A stretch of 64,000 bases of DNA from Rosa chinensis (GCF_002994745.2 NC_037092.1:20113001-20177000), one strand, 5' to 3'. Shown: positions 1 through 12,305, counted from the first letter of the stretch. Program-made: numbers and translations. Notes: generated by a model not told the origin, from the sequence alone.

Positions 1-3000
1 TTAGAAGCCATGGCAGCTTCGGTAAAGACTCAAGACTCTCACAACCCCTCAAGTCCAGTGATGTCACCCCAGAAGGGAGCTTGACAGGCAAAGACCCCAG
101 ACTCTCGCAACCCCTCAAGCTCAGTTCCCTCAGCCCAGAAGGGAGCTCGACAGGCAAAGACTTCAGACTCTTGCAATTTCTCATGTACAGATAGCTCAGT
201 CCAGAAGGGAGCTCGACAGGCAAAGACCCAAGACTCTCACAATCCATCAAGTCCAGCGTTGTCAGCCCAGAAGGGAGCTCGTCAGGCAAAGACCCAAGAC
301 TTTTGCAATAGCCCAAGAACAGATCTTTCAGCCCGGAAGGTAGCTCGACAGGCAAAGACCCAAGACTCTCACAACCCCTCAAGTCCAGTGATGTCAGCCC
401 AGAAGGTAGCTCCTCAAGAGAGAGGCAGCCACTTAGACGAAGACGAAGACATCGGAGCGAATTCAGCCTACAAGTGCTGCTTGGAATATTCTTAAGCTCT
501 TTACATGATCCAAGACCCAAATAACGGAGCTTCTCGAGACACCAAATTGATGAAGGCAATTCTTCTATTGCAGTCCCATCCAATTTTAAGACTTCCAGAT
601 TGCCTGGCATCTCTGGGAGAATTTTGAGATTGGAGCAGTCATCCAGACTCAGCCAAGTAAGCTTGGCAAGATGCTGAAAAGACGAAGGAAGTTGAACCAA
701 ACTTGTACAACGTTCAAGATCAATGCTCTCGAGTTTTGGACTCTCAGAGAGATCTGGAACCTCAGCCAGGTGCTTGGACAGACGAAGATACATGCGTTTT
801 AAGCTTCCAAGATTGATCTGTAACAAATCAAAGACAATTAATACCAAGCCTAACTGAACCTTATATTTTCCACACCATTTTTCATACACGAGAATTAAAT
901 TAAGCAAACCTTCAGGCCTTTATCCCAAAGTCGCTCAAGTCGGCTGCCTTGCATATGAAGCTCAACAAGATTCTCTGGACGAAACTTTGATGGCAGAGAA
1001 TTCAAAGGGTAGCCATCCCAGTGCAGGATTCTAAGGGCTTGAGGAAGACACTTGAGACCCTGAGGAAGGTGAACTTTGTTGACCCATGACTTCGAGTCCC
1101 AGTAAGAGTAACGCTCAAACTGTAACCTAAGTAATCTTAGATTAACCATCTTTTTGAAGGCTGAAGGTTTTATGTCAAGATCTGAAATGTGGTCCATGCT
1201 CATGCCTAAGCATTCAATTGCTTCGGTTCCCTGAAAATTAATAGCAAAATATAAGTGAGCATACAGTGGAGAACAAAAATTACTTTATTCAAAACTATAC
1301 CACCGTGCATCTAACTTGTTACAAGAAAATGAGTTTCAATTAATTTTTTTTTTTTCAAAAAACGTGACTGCATTTGGTTCTTACCCTATTTTCTTTCAGT
1401 ACACGACAAACATCATCTGCAGTCCACAATCTACTGCGTTTTCCGGGATTCTTAGCATCTTGATCACGAATAATTTTATGACCCATTTCTTGTATCAAAT
1501 CATGCATCTTAATGAATCTTGAACATTTATCCACGGATATGAGAGACATATCAATGAGAAGTCTTATCCCTGCATTCGCACAGAAACCAGAGGCATCTAA
1601 CATTCTTTCTGTATAATCTATATCCTCTCCTTTATAGTAACATGCGATGTCGAGAAATATATCCTGCTCATTTTCTTCTAATCTATCATAACTCAACCTC
1701 AATACCTGTTGGATATTTCGGTTGGGAATTTTTTTCACTTTTTCTAATTCACCTTCCCAGTCTTCTTTGCTCCAGCAATGAGAGAATACGGAGCCCAAGG
1801 TTGTAAGAGCCAATGGATTGCCCCCAGCATAATCTACCACCTGTTTTGCAAAAGTTGTGTAATCACCTGGGAAAGAGACATTAGCTCTCAAATGAAAGAG
1901 CTCAAGAGCTTCATCAACGTCTAATTCCTGAACCTCATATATCTTATCATCATCAACACCTTTCCTAAATATGCGTTTATCTCTAGTTGTTACAAGGATT
2001 CTACTTCCAGGGCCAAACAGATTGAAATCACCTCCAGCTAAAAATTTTAATTGGGAAAACTCACTCACATCATCAAGAACAATGAGAGCCTTTGTACGGC
2101 GAAGCCTCTCTCTCATAAAACTTGATCCGATAGAGGGGGTGGTTATGCGTATTTTTTCATCCTTTAGTAAAGTACGAAAAAGATCATTTCGCAAATCATA
2201 TAGTAGTCCATGTTTCGTCTCTGATGCTTCCCTGACATGATTAATAAAGCAACAAGCTTCGAATTCAAAAGAGAGACGGTGAAATACAACATCAGCAATG
2301 GTGGTCTTACCGATACCACCCATACCCCAAATGCCTACAATGTGGACGTCCCGTGAGTTGAGGCATAATAACTCAACAAGTTGAATTATGTGTTTGTCCA
2401 TTCCAACCCAGCGCTCCAAACCACCTGCGTTTTGCGATTTGCCATCCAATTTCACCAAAATGTCATTGACCACCCTCTTAACTAAATCCGAATCGGGTCT
2501 GCCACATACAAATGAAAGACAAAGTAGTTAGTAAGTGATGGAGTAACAATCATAGCCATAATAGAAGTCACAAATGGAAGCATGAGTTAATGACTGAGTT
2601 ACCTAATTTTTTCGGAATCAAACCCAGATATATTGGCTGCTGTTGTCAAAGCATGTCTCCACCTGAGCACCTTGTCCATCGTGTCCTTGAAACGCTCCTC
2701 ATGTTTAACAAATGCATCTGCATAACTCCCCGATTGTTTGCGTACATGTGATGGATCTATGCCGTAGAAGATGGGTATAACAAACTGTTCACCTCTGCAT
2801 CGGAGTATGTGCACAAGTTCATCCAAACACCATGTGGAAGAGGCATAGTCTTTGGAGAAAATGATAACCGAGAGCTTCGATTCGCTGATTGCTTTGAGAA
2901 GGGCAGGTGAGATATCATCTCCTCTCTGCAGTTCCTCATCATCTTTGTAAGTTAGGATTTTTTCTTGACATAAAGCCGCATAAAGATGACTGGTAAAAGT

Positions 3001-3087
3001 ATTCCGGGTGTCCTCGCCTCTGAAACTAAGAAATACATCATACTTCTCCCGAGGGATGATATCAGAAGAAGAAGAAGCAGCAGCCAT
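1..3087 (-). CDS. TIR-NBS-LRR (TNL) disease resistance protein, partial at its C-terminus
   Basis: Intracellular immune receptor: TNLs sense pathogen effectors and signal through TIR NADase activity. Exons by frame and splice sites are 3087-2603 (TIR), 2498-1385 (NB-ARC), 1230-910 (linker and first LRRs) and 817-1 (LRRs, leaving the window). Exon lengths of 485, 1114, 321 and at least 817 nt keep one open frame of about 912 residues. The TIR begins DVFLSFRGEDTR near residue 17, and its likely catalytic Glu lies in WCLDEL (about residue 90). NB-ARC shows the P-loop GMGGIGKTT, kinase-2 LIVLDDV, RNBS-B GSRILVTTRD, GNPLAL and the MHD motif (KMHDL). The LRR region ends in near-identical 22-residue repeats. 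The start is the first Met before the TIR. The four-exon plan is the usual TNL plan. No stop or frameshift is visible, so it is probably functional; the LRR end and any C-terminal domain are outside the window. Confidence 0.95.
8..425 (-). repeat. 66-bp tandem repeats encoding 22-residue LRRs
   Basis: Six copies of a unit spaced exactly 66 bp apart (anchor agaaggnagct at 71, 137, 203, 269, 335 and 401) lie in the last visible TNL exon. On the minus strand each reads as one LRR of the form ELPSGLxxLxLxxCxSLxSLPV. The spacing preserves frame, and differences concentrate at the x positions of the xxLxLxx strand, which is the ligand-facing surface in LRR proteins. The array continues towards the left edge. 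Confidence 0.92.
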
Positions 3088-3454
3088 ATTATAGCCTGAA
3101 GATCAACAAGTCAAAAGAAGCAAACCTTTCCGATGAATATAAAGCTTCAGAATACAAAACAGATAAAGTAATTGCACAGCAAAACTAGCGTTCTCTGCAG
3201 TTGTACTAACCTGGTTAGAACTTGGACGAGCAAATGTATCAACAGACACTACCAGGGGCAGAAGGATGTAGAAGGCTATATGGGCTCAAGCCTAGACAAT
3301 ATTTTAGGCCAAAAACTCTTAGGTATATATATGTATCTTTAGCTCATACCAGTCCAAAGAAGAAGGAAATTATCTGTAAAAGTTGCGTGTATTTCCAGTC
3401 TCCCATAGCAGCTCACAGCCGCACACTACTCAGTAGGTCAGATTTGTGCGTTTC
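3088..3454. promoter_or_regulatory. Upstream region of the TNL gene
   Basis: This is non-coding sequence immediately 5' of the TNL start. On the minus strand it contains a TTGACT W-box core about 20-25 bp upstream of the ATG (plus strand agtcaa near 3108). WRKY-type W-boxes are common in defence-gene promoters. I could not place a TATA box or the transcription start. No other gene is seen here. Confidence 0.35.
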
Positions 3455-4165
3455 GATGGAGCCTCACACTAATCTTTGAAAGCGAAATGACTAAAACAAT
3501 CCAACCCAAATTCCCTTCTTGTGGAATATCTAACCCCTTGTTGTCCAGTAGCCTCAGTCTGCGACGTAGACCAAGGAATTTCCAAAGCAACAAGAGCCTC
3601 ACACTACTTATCTTTGAAAGCGAAATGCCTCAAGCAATCCACACCCAAATTCTCTTTTTGTGGAAAATCTCACCCCTTGTAGCCTCAGTCTGCGACGCAG
3701 ACCAAGGAATCTCCAAAGCAACAAAGAGCCTCACACTACTTATCTTCGAAAGCAAAATGCCTCAAGCAATCCACACCCAAATTCCCTTCTTGTGGAAAAT
3801 CTCACCCTTGTTGTCTAGTAGCCTCAGTCTACGACGCAGACCAAGGAATCTCCAAAGCAAAGCAACAAGAGCCTCACACTACTTATCCTCGAAAGTGAAA
3901 TGCCTCAAGCAATCCACACCCAAATTCCCTTCTTGTGGAAAATCTCACCCCTTGTTGTCCAGTAGCCTCCATTTGCGACACAGACCAAGGAATCTCCAAA
4001 GCAACAATTTTTCTTTCGATGGAGCGTCACACTACTTATCTTTGAAAGTGAAATGCCTCAAGCAATCCACACCCAAATTCCCTTCTTGTGGAAAATCTCA
4101 CCCCTTGTTGTCCAGTAGCCTCAGTCTGCGACGCAGACTAAGGAATCTCCAAAGCAACAATGTTT
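3455..4165. repeat. Degenerate tandem repeat, about 131-153 bp x 5, upstream of the TNL gene
   Basis: The block around ccaaggaatctccaaagcaa recurs at about 3571, 3702, 3841, 3985 and 4138, with the same neighbours each time (a cctcaagcaatccacaccc block and a ttgttgtccagtagcctcag block). Spacings grow from 131 to 139, 144 and 153 bp through small insertions. A 231-residue open frame on the plus strand runs through the array, but it only translates the repeats and resembles no protein, so I do not call a gene. Confidence 0.85.
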
Positions 4166-4461
4166 CTTTCGCTTTCTCGTAAACAAGGTATGAAACTCTA
4201 TCGATCTCTCCTGTTTTGAATTTTTGATACATCTCTGTTCTTCTTCCTGCTCTGTTTTTTCCCAATGGGGTTTTCTTAAAGAAATTGCAGAAGGAGAAGC
4301 TTGCCGATTCTGTTTGCTACCAGTGGCAGATGTAATTGTAAGTTGGGCTTTTGTGTATAAGTTGACGATTGGGATTGTTGGGACTGCTCTTACTATTGGT
4401 TTTGCTTGGTGAGTTGGGGGCTATCGGTTTTGGGTTTGTTTGTGTACACTATTTCTGGTGG

Positions 4462-4871
4462 AATAATTCTTAGGTTCACCCCTAGGGTGAACGAGCATAT
4501 TCACCCCTATTGTCGATTAAGGCATAATAACTTTATAATTTTCAAATCCGACCATTCATGTTGTATAACGTAATACAAAGATTAACTCTGTAAAAAACCA
4601 ATCAAATTGAAGACCTTTTAGTTATTCATTTTTATGAAATACATGGACGGTTCATCATAATAGTAGTAAGTGTTGTTAGAACCATCCATTTGTTTGATTC
4701 AATTAGATAATTAAACGATTTTTGATTCGATTGATTTTTTACAGAGATGATCTTTAAAGCCTTATTTAAGATATGGACCGTTGGATTATAAATTTATTAA
4801 ATAAATGTATGTTAATCAACAATGGGGGTGAATATGCTCGTTCACCCTAGGGGTGAACCTAAGAATTGTTC
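4462..4871. mobile_element. Mutator-type MITE, about 410 bp
   Basis: Long terminal inverted repeats of about 42 bp are visible: the left end reads aattcttaggttcacccc and continues to gagcatattcacccc, and the right end is its reverse complement (ggggtgaatatgctcg to cctaagaatt). Direct repeats tttctggtgg at 4452-4461 and 4872-4881 fit a 9-10 bp target duplication, as in Mutator-like elements. The interior is AT-rich with no reading frame, so it is non-autonomous. Confidence 0.85.
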
Positions 4872-4881
4872 TTTCTGGTGG

Positions 4882-7012
4882 GTGTTCGGAAACATCAAAC
4901 ATGGACTGGTTTTTCAGCTCAAGCAGTCAAGCTTTTGTTGGGCTTTGGAATTTCTTGATGCTTTCTTTGGCTTCTGATTATGTTGTGATTATTTTTTATT
5001 CCAAGATGTGCATTCTGTGATGCAGATTAGAGAATTTTTTTTAGAGTTTTGGTGATAGTGTCTGGGTTTATGCAAAAAAACAAAATAGTGGTTGTTCTAA
5101 TTAGCCTAGACAAAACTCAGATCTTGGATCCGCCACTGGACACTACCCAATCAGTTTTTCAGCTTTCTTTCTGCCCTCAGCAACTTAGTTCATCTATTTT
5201 GAATAAACTTCTATTCTTCACCGGAATGAATGAACGCTAAATAAGAAACTATGCATACATTTTCCAGGAAAGTAGTCAGAAGTAAAAAGCTAGCACAGAG
5301 GAAATTTCCCAGCACTTTCGGTGAAATATCTCTCAATCATTCAAAAAGTAAGCGATTCAGAGTTCACCATCATTGCTTTCACCGACTGTTCAAAATGAAG
5401 CAAGGCACTGTACACACTAATTAGTGTCCACGAGAGTGAAGTCTGAAGTGAATCAAGATAATGCAAGTTTGGTCCACTTCACTGGCTATGATGCATAGTA
5501 CAGCTTTAAAGTGTCAACCACCTAACTTGAGACATCTGTAACTTGTCTGGGACCTCTTAGCCATTGACTCAGACTTTGAAAGACTGTAGCCATAGAACAT
5601 TTTGTTAAGACTTTATTACAATTAGAAGCTCACTCAAACCCAAGTGTTTAGAACACAATCTCAACTGGATTTTCAATTAAATTGAATACTGGTAGCTTTT
5701 CCAACACTCAAACAAGTCGAATGTGTTTTCAGCTAGCTTATATCTTGATCTTGCCTCATCAACTTTCTTCATCTACTCTGACCAAACTTTGATTCTTCAT
5801 CAATCAAACTAGACTAACAAGAAACCATACTGTGCACATATATTCCAGGAAACTAGACTAACAAGAAACCATACTGATTAAGAAATTTCTTAACCCAATC
5901 CACAAGTCACTAATACATTTTACAGATTAAGTTTATTTGAGAACTAGGCATTCTATATTTGCTATTTTGCTTGTTTCCAATAATCAAATAAGTAATGAAA
6001 AAACAAAAATAAACAAAATTTATCCTAATATCTGTATACTTAAAAGTTTCATAGTGCTCCATAATTAAGGTGGAGCAACCTTGCACACTGAATAATAGTG
6101 AAGGGAATCAAGACAATTTGCTAGTTTAGTGACTTGGTCTACTTCACTACTAACCTATATGCATAGTACTGCTGTCTCCTTTACATTTACAAACCCCTTC
6201 AAACTCACAGTTTTAGAATCATTATCAATTGTTCAAAAGAAAAAAACAAAGGAAAAAAAAAAAAGATCATCATTAACTAGCTGAATATTGGCGGTTTTCC
6301 CCAAAACTCAAATGAGTTGGATGCAAAAATTAATCCTTCAGGATATTTTATGCTCTGTGCTCATATTATGCTTATATTCAAGATCAACATAATCTCTTCA
6401 CAAACAACAAACATTCCTGCTTCTAGAAACTTTTTCCAAAACAATTACTACCTCTAAATGCATTTGTAATCATACAGATAAAGATAGAGGAACATCCTTA
6501 CCTTGTCCGCCTTCACATTGCCAAGAAAATTCCAGCACATGCAACCCGGCAGAGCCCACTTTCTTTTCAACTCATAAATTACCCTCCTCAATTTCAAAGC
6601 TACCCCTTTCTCTTTACCTCGAAATTTCAGTTGGAAAAAAAAAAGGTCATTTCTTGTCTGAAACATTATGTCGAACACCTTCCGGGCAAGTCGAGTTTGA
6701 GTCCTTCCAAAGTTTACAGTCTTTGGCTTTCTCGTGATGTTCTTCATCTCTAGACACCTATTTGGAATGTGGTATGAAGTTTACTAATGTTAGAAAAGAT
6801 TGATCACTGCTGTGACTAGGCGCAGGGTTTTGTAATTGGGTGTGGAATCTGGATTCTTTTCTCTCAATTCCATCCGAGTAAAATTTTTCTTCTCTCTCTT
6901 TGGTCAACTCTATCATCTTTTACCAAGGTCAATTACATTTTAACTCGGCTAAAATTAAAATTACTGTTTTAACCTCTTACTTTGACAAGAAATCATCATA
7001 TATGATAATCAT
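4882..7012. other. Gene-poor stretch with decayed direct repeats
   Basis: No convincing gene. An open frame at 6454-6747 (minus) is short, low in complexity and matches nothing I know. Pieces at about 5150-5870 recur at about 5730-6420 in the same order: the phrases 'tgcatagtac', 'ctcaaanaagt.ga' and 'attccaggaaa' reappear 580-670 bp apart. This looks like an old duplication. A short exact copy, actagactaacaagaaacc, occurs at about 5809 and 5850. Confidence 0.5.
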
Positions 7013-7017
7013 AATAT

Positions 7018-7235
7018 TGTTGTAGAGAAACTGAATTTAAGAGAAATTTTCTGTGTATTCTCATTGATAATAGGGGTCTCTTTATATAGAGGATTACAAT
7101 GCATAGAATCTCAATCATACAAGGAAAGTAATTCTACATTGATTAGGATTCTAGATCCTTCTAATTAAATTATATTACCACTAGGTCAAGTAACCTAGAG
7201 TTTGGGCTAAACACAAATTAGGTTTTCCTTCAACA
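7018..7235 (-). repeat. 3' LTR of the Copia element
   Basis: A 218-bp LTR bounded by TGTTG and CAACA. Compared with its partner at 13178-13395 I count two substitutions, both within the phrase aatagg-g/a-g-t/c-ctc. The sequence tttatataga in the middle could be a TATA box, but this reads on the plus strand and so is uncertain. Confidence 0.95.
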
Positions 7236-7250
7236 CTCCCCCTTGTGTTG
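7236..7250 (-). promoter_or_regulatory. Polypurine tract of the Copia element
   Basis: On the minus strand the bases just before the 3' LTR read CACAAGGGGGAG, a typical polypurine tract that primes plus-strand DNA synthesis in reverse transcription. Its position confirms that the element's sense strand is minus. Confidence 0.8.
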
Positions 7251-7674
7251 CCCAAATGCGGTGCTTCTCTCGTTGCCTCGTTAAAAACCTTGCCAAGTAA
7301 CAAAAACCCAGTGGGACAAAAATAACCTTGGTCGAAAGGGAAAAAGAGCACAACACACCCTTCACGATTCGAGGTAAACATGTAGACATCTCCCCTAATG
7401 TCTGCGCCTCCCCCTGATGACTACGATCATGGGAGTTCAGATAATTTTCGCAAGCCAATTCTTGCCACATGTTTCTCGAACGTGGTATTGGGCAATGACT
7501 TAGTAAACAAGTCTGCCTCACTGTCCTCAGATTGAACCTAGTTCACTTTGATCTCGAGGAGTGTCTATTGTTGCTGATTATGCTTGGTGTTGTCGCTTTT
7601 GATGTAGCCTTGCCTCATTTGTTCAAAACAAGTAGCATTATCCTAAACGCTTGTAGGCTCATCTGTGGTAGACT

Positions 7675-10600
7675 TCAAACCACAATTGTTCGAACATGCG
7701 TAACTATGGATCCAATCCATATACATTCACGAACCACTTCGTGAAGAGCAATGATCTCTGCATTGTTCGAAGATATAGCGACTAGGGTCAATTCTGTAGA
7801 CCTCCAAGATGTCACGGTCTTTTCCCATGGTGAACACTTAACCGGATTGGGAATGACCATTGTGTGGGTCAAACAAATACCCAACATCAGCAAAACCTTC
7901 CAAAACACATGTCGTTTTGGGATGGGGATAATGGACGCAAGCCAGGGTTGGCGGCGTACCTGGTGTGCGATGGGTCCGAATCCATCATCTCTTCGTAGGG
8001 ATAGAACAAGCCCATATCAATCGTACATCTCAAATATCGAAAGATATCTTTTACACCAATCCAATGGCGTCGCGTTGGCGCAGAGCTATATCTAGCTAAC
8101 AAGTTCACAACATATGAGATGTCCGATCTTGTGCATTGAGATAAGTACAATAATGCGCCTATTGTACTAAGTAAGGCACTTCTGCCTCTAGCACATCTCC
8201 ATCATCATCCTTTTGACGAAGAGTATCCTTTTCAGGATCAAGACTTCGGACGATCATGGGGGTGCTTGAAGGCTTGACCTTGTCAAAATGCCTAAGCATC
8301 TATAGACACGATGCTCAAGTTCCAAACTGAGACATAATCGTGTTCTCCCAAAATCCTTCATCTCAAACTCGGATTTCAAGTGTTCAGCGGTTTCCCTTAA
8401 CTCTTTAAGGGCTTCTAATGAAGATCATGTCCAACATGAACTGCGATAGAATCCGAAACTTGTTATAGAAACGCGTGGGCATATCCCTTCCCAATCAAGT
8501 AGTCACTTTAGTGAGCATTTCAACCTTATTGTAAATGCGCTCCATGGTCTAGAGTCACTTGACTTGGGTAAATGAAGTTCACCATGAACCTTCATGTATA
8601 TTCCGTATCTAGATCCCTATAGAGATACGTAGTGACCATATTTGTAAGCTGCATGTTCAGTTATTCGGAAACTACCAAACTGACAGGGTAGTGGAGTGCA
8701 ATGACATCCATTACGAGAGAATATGTCTCGTCGTAGTCGATTCCAGGGCGTTTTGTGAGAAGCCTTGCGCCATAAGGCGAGATTACCATCTCTTTTTCTC
8801 ATCACGCTTTCTAACGAAGACCCATTAGTCAACAGGTTTTTATATTAGGAGGTGTTGGCATCTCTAGCTCGAAAACCTTCCTCTTCGTTAGAGAATCCAT
8901 CTTAACCTGGATCGCATCTTTCCATTTAGGCCCAAAAACTCTCTACGTTGGCATTCATTCATCAACGGAGGTGGTTCGATATCATCGGACTCAGCAAACT
9001 CATGCGCAACAAAATGCGTAACTACATCATCAATTATGATGGAGTTTCTATCCCACATCTCATGTACACTAGTGTAAGTTTCATATAGCTCTATATTCTC
9101 AGGAATAGGTTTTAACGTTGAGGCATCCCCCAACGATAACCATAACCCGGAAGATACTCATGAGACGGATTTTTGAGTGTCAATGATCGAGGATTGGTTT
9201 GTGCCAATGTATCCTTCGAACCCACGGGCCTCCCACGCATCCTAGCTGGGGCCATGGCCTGTAACGCCAGAGTGCCACTCTCTTTGGCATTGGTGCCATG
9301 CCTACCTCCGTGTAGGGTGGCGCTACGTCCTCTCGTAGGGACGTCCTTCCTTGCAGGCATGTTTGCAGCATATTTGTGTGATCTCGTCACTGTAATAGGG
9401 ATCGAGATGAGACATAGTGGGGACAGGCCATGACATTCCTGTCGTTCCTGTTGAACATCCGTGTTCTTATCTCCCCCTAACGACGGGAAGACTGTCTCAT
9501 CAAAGTGACAACCCGCAAATCGAGCGGTAAAGAGATCGCCTTGCAAGGGCATTAAGTGGCGGACGATTGTTGGAGTCTCAAATCCAACGTAGTTGCCCAT
9601 TCGTCTGTAAGGACCCATCATAGAGCGCTGTGGCTGCGCAATTGGCACATAAATGGCTCACTCAAATATACGTAAGTACAAAATACGTGTACCCAGTCAC
9701 TAGCTGTAACGCAGAGGTACATTGAGTGGCGGTAGGTCGTAGACGAATTAGCATAGCTGCATGCGATATTGCATCACCTCAAGCGGATGTAAGAAGATTG
9801 GTGCGCATTACCAATGTTCGGACTACCATCGTAGTCGTTTCCGCGAGACCAATAGGGTGTGTACATGGGAATGTGATGTCCAACATCAAGCCCTATTGCA
9901 ATATCCATCGAAAGTCTTCGATGTAAACTCACTAGCATAGTCAAATCCAATTGACTGAATAGGATGATTTGGGGAGTGAGCCCATTGTCATATGATATGT
10001 GCTAGGAGTCTAGCATAAGTAGCATTTATAGGTGGACAATGGCACAACACGTGACCAGCGTGTTTGCGTGTCAACCAACATCATGAAATATTTAAGCATC
10101 CGCAAGTTGGTTGAATCAATCCACAAAATCCCTACGGATTCTTTGTAAGAACATAATGAGTATTGTCATATCCTTTGCATAGGACGGTCTCAGTCCTAAT
10201 TTCCCTAAGGGACGGGCTTAGTAAAACGAGCGAGAGGCTTTAGAAGCAACCAATGAGAATTTTGGTTAGGCCTGAGCGTCTGAAACGCTATTTTGAAGCA
10301 AGTTGGTGATTGCAGCATCACCTAGGGCGCCATCACCACGATGGATGCCATCCATGGAGTCATGGATAGGGACTACGCCAGCCCTAGGCTAGTGGTGGAC
10401 TGAGGCGGTGCCCTAGGCAACAGCGTCGGTCACACTTAGTCTAGGAATCAACTTTTGATTCATGCTTCATTTCGCTCGAAAGAAATGATGTCCATGTGAA
10501 GTCTTTTTGTCGACGGATCATCATATCATGACTAGGATGATCTATCCTGTCGTGACAAAGCCAATATGTGTCTAAATCCAAGAGATCTTCTCTCATAACT

Positions 10601-10731
10601 TTATTGGATTTAATAGCTCGAATAGTGACATAAAGTCCACTAGAGAGACACATAAACTTCTCTAAGATGCGTCTTTGTTCGCAATCATTAGAGGTAATGC
10701 AAAGGAACTCATTTCCGTTCTCTACATGCAT
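7675..10731 (-). pseudogene. Copia pol polyprotein remnant
   Basis: Fragments in several frames follow the Copia order on the minus strand. GAG-pre-integrase lies at 10731-10441 (CHDRIDHPSHDMM, family form WHDRLGHP). Integrase C-terminal sequence lies at 9648-9112. RT pieces lie at 8832-8617 (VMRKRDG and a RRDIFS form of the YDETYSPV motif). The RT/RNase H junction lies at 8150-7887 (CTRSDISYVVNLLARYSSAPTRRHW), and RNase H at 7908-7675 (SWRSTELTLVAISSNNAEIIAL). Frameshifts and stops separate them, and the RT YVDD region is not found in an open frame. No functional enzyme can be made. Confidence 0.88.
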
Positions 10732-11048
10732 TTTCGCATAGAATTCGTTGGCTATTCATAGGGTACTATTTGCCCTAAGAGCGTAGAGAATTTCTATGAC
10801 AACTATAATCAAGGTGCCATTTGGCAAGTGGAACTTGGGCTATTCCATATCCTTAAATTAATACTGATGGTCTAGCCATCGTAGTCACAAGGTCATATGC
10901 TCAGAATCAAAATTGAGTCATAATGAAAAGAACTCGAAATTTTATTCATAAGCCAACGAAATACATCATTGTTTCTATGATCAAAGAAAATCTAATCCAA
11001 TAAAAAGGAATATGACAATCGCCTACATCTCTTGGAAAATAAAAAGAC

Positions 11049-12137
11049 TTAATCAAAATCGCCAGTTTCTGGGTCTTGATCCTGGTAGTCTTCCACCCTT
11101 AGATCTAGATCACCATCTTGATCTTCTTGTGCCATGTAATTTGCTTCCCTTGCTTCACGATACGTCTTGTATGCGTTTGCAACATTCTGGGGTGCGGTAC
11201 ATGTTTTGGCCCAATGTTCAGTTGATCCACATCGAAAACAAACATCATCATGGTCAGGCTCCCTTGATCGAGGCGCCATTGGGGCGCGATTTGAACGACC
11301 TATCCTTTTGGTGGGGTTACTACCATGGTCGGAGGCTCCGCCTCTCTCTCTCTTCACACGTTGACCTCTACGGTTTCGTGCACGCCTCTCTTGGCGATTT
11401 CCTTCCTCTTTAGGGCGAATATATGGACCTGAACGTCCAGAATTGTCCCTATCCTTAGGGTTTCGCTCCTTGCGTCCTCCATTGGGGGCGCGACTATAGT
11501 TAGACTCCGGAATAGGCTTAGTTCCCACGGGTCTAGCATTATAGTTCTTCACAAGGATATTATCGTGCTTTTCAGCTACGTTCATGGCGCCAATGAGCTC
11601 ATGAAACCTTGTGATACGTCCTGCATTTACATCAATCCGATAATTCTTTGAAATCATCAGTGCAGAGACGGGGAAGGTAGAGAGAGTCTTCTCGATCAAC
11701 ATCGTATCAGTTATGGCTTGGCCACAATACTCCATCAGAGACTTGATACGAAGAGCTTCCGAGTTATAATCAAGCACAGACTTGAAATCACAAAAGCGGA
11801 GGCTATGCCATCGCACTTCTAAATCAGGAAGCAGGGAGTCACGAACGTTGCCAAATCGCTGCTCTAGTTCTACCCATAGCTTTCTTGGGTCTTCCTCATT
11901 GAGGTATTCATTTTGGAGCGCGTCATTCATGTGCCTTGTCATGAGAATTATGGCCTTAGCTTGTTTTGCTTCAAAAGCAGTAGCTTGCTCGATTGAGAGC
12001 ACGTTCTGACCAGGCTCTTGGATGGTTTCCAGAATTCCATCAGCCTTAAGATGTTGGCGCACATCTCGGACCCACCTATGGTATCCAGCGCCAGTTGTCT
12101 CGAGTGGAACAAAGTTCAACTTGTTCAGGTAACTCAT
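11049..12137 (-). CDS. Copia gag (nucleocapsid) protein
   Basis: An open gag of about 362 residues, starting at the Met of MSYLNKLNFVPLETTG. The frame is open further upstream to 12305, but gag homology starts here. It has the Copia-type gag domain (YHRWVRDVRQHLKADG near the start, RFGNVRDSLLPDLEVRWHSL in the middle), then a basic Arg/Lys-rich stretch, and a CCHC zinc knuckle CFRCGSTEHWAKTC that packages RNA. An acidic tail ends in ETGDFD. It is the only intact frame in the element and could supply virus-like particle protein. Confidence 0.88.
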   Translation of the reverse strand: MSYLNKLNFVPLETTGAGYHRWVRDVRQHLKADGILETIQEPGQNVLSIEQATAFEAKQAKAIILMTRHMNDALQNEYLNEEDPRKLWVELEQRFGNVRDSLLPDLEVRWHSLRFCDFKSVLDYNSEALRIKSLMEYCGQAITDTMLIEKTLSTFPVSALMISKNYRIDVNAGRITRFHELIGAMNVAEKHDNILVKNYNARPVGTKPIPESNYSRAPNGGRKERNPKDRDNSGRSGPYIRPKEEGNRQERRARNRRGQRVKRERGGASDHGSNPTKRIGRSNRAPMAPRSREPDHDDVCFRCGSTEHWAKTCTAPQNVANAYKTYREAREANYMAQEDQDGDLDLRVEDYQDQDPETGDFD

Positions 12138-12305
12138 CCTGAAAAACAACACAAGATTAGGGTTAGTTTCGGAGCGAAAAAGGCTACCACGAAAAATTAT
12201 TAAATTTCTGAGCGTAGTCGCTTCCAAGAAATTAGGAATTTTCTGAGCGTAGTCGCTTCCAAGAAAATCCGATTCCAAGAGGGGTTTTGGATTAGATCGA
12301 AACAA

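Noticed and set aside
3487..4182. 231-codon open frame on the plus strand
   Set aside because: It simply translates the degenerate tandem repeat upstream of the TNL gene; no known domain, and frame conservation follows from the repeats.
7018..7235. Solo LTR or TRIM element
   Set aside because: An almost identical partner at 13178 with matching target duplications and internal gag shows it is the 3' LTR of a complete element.
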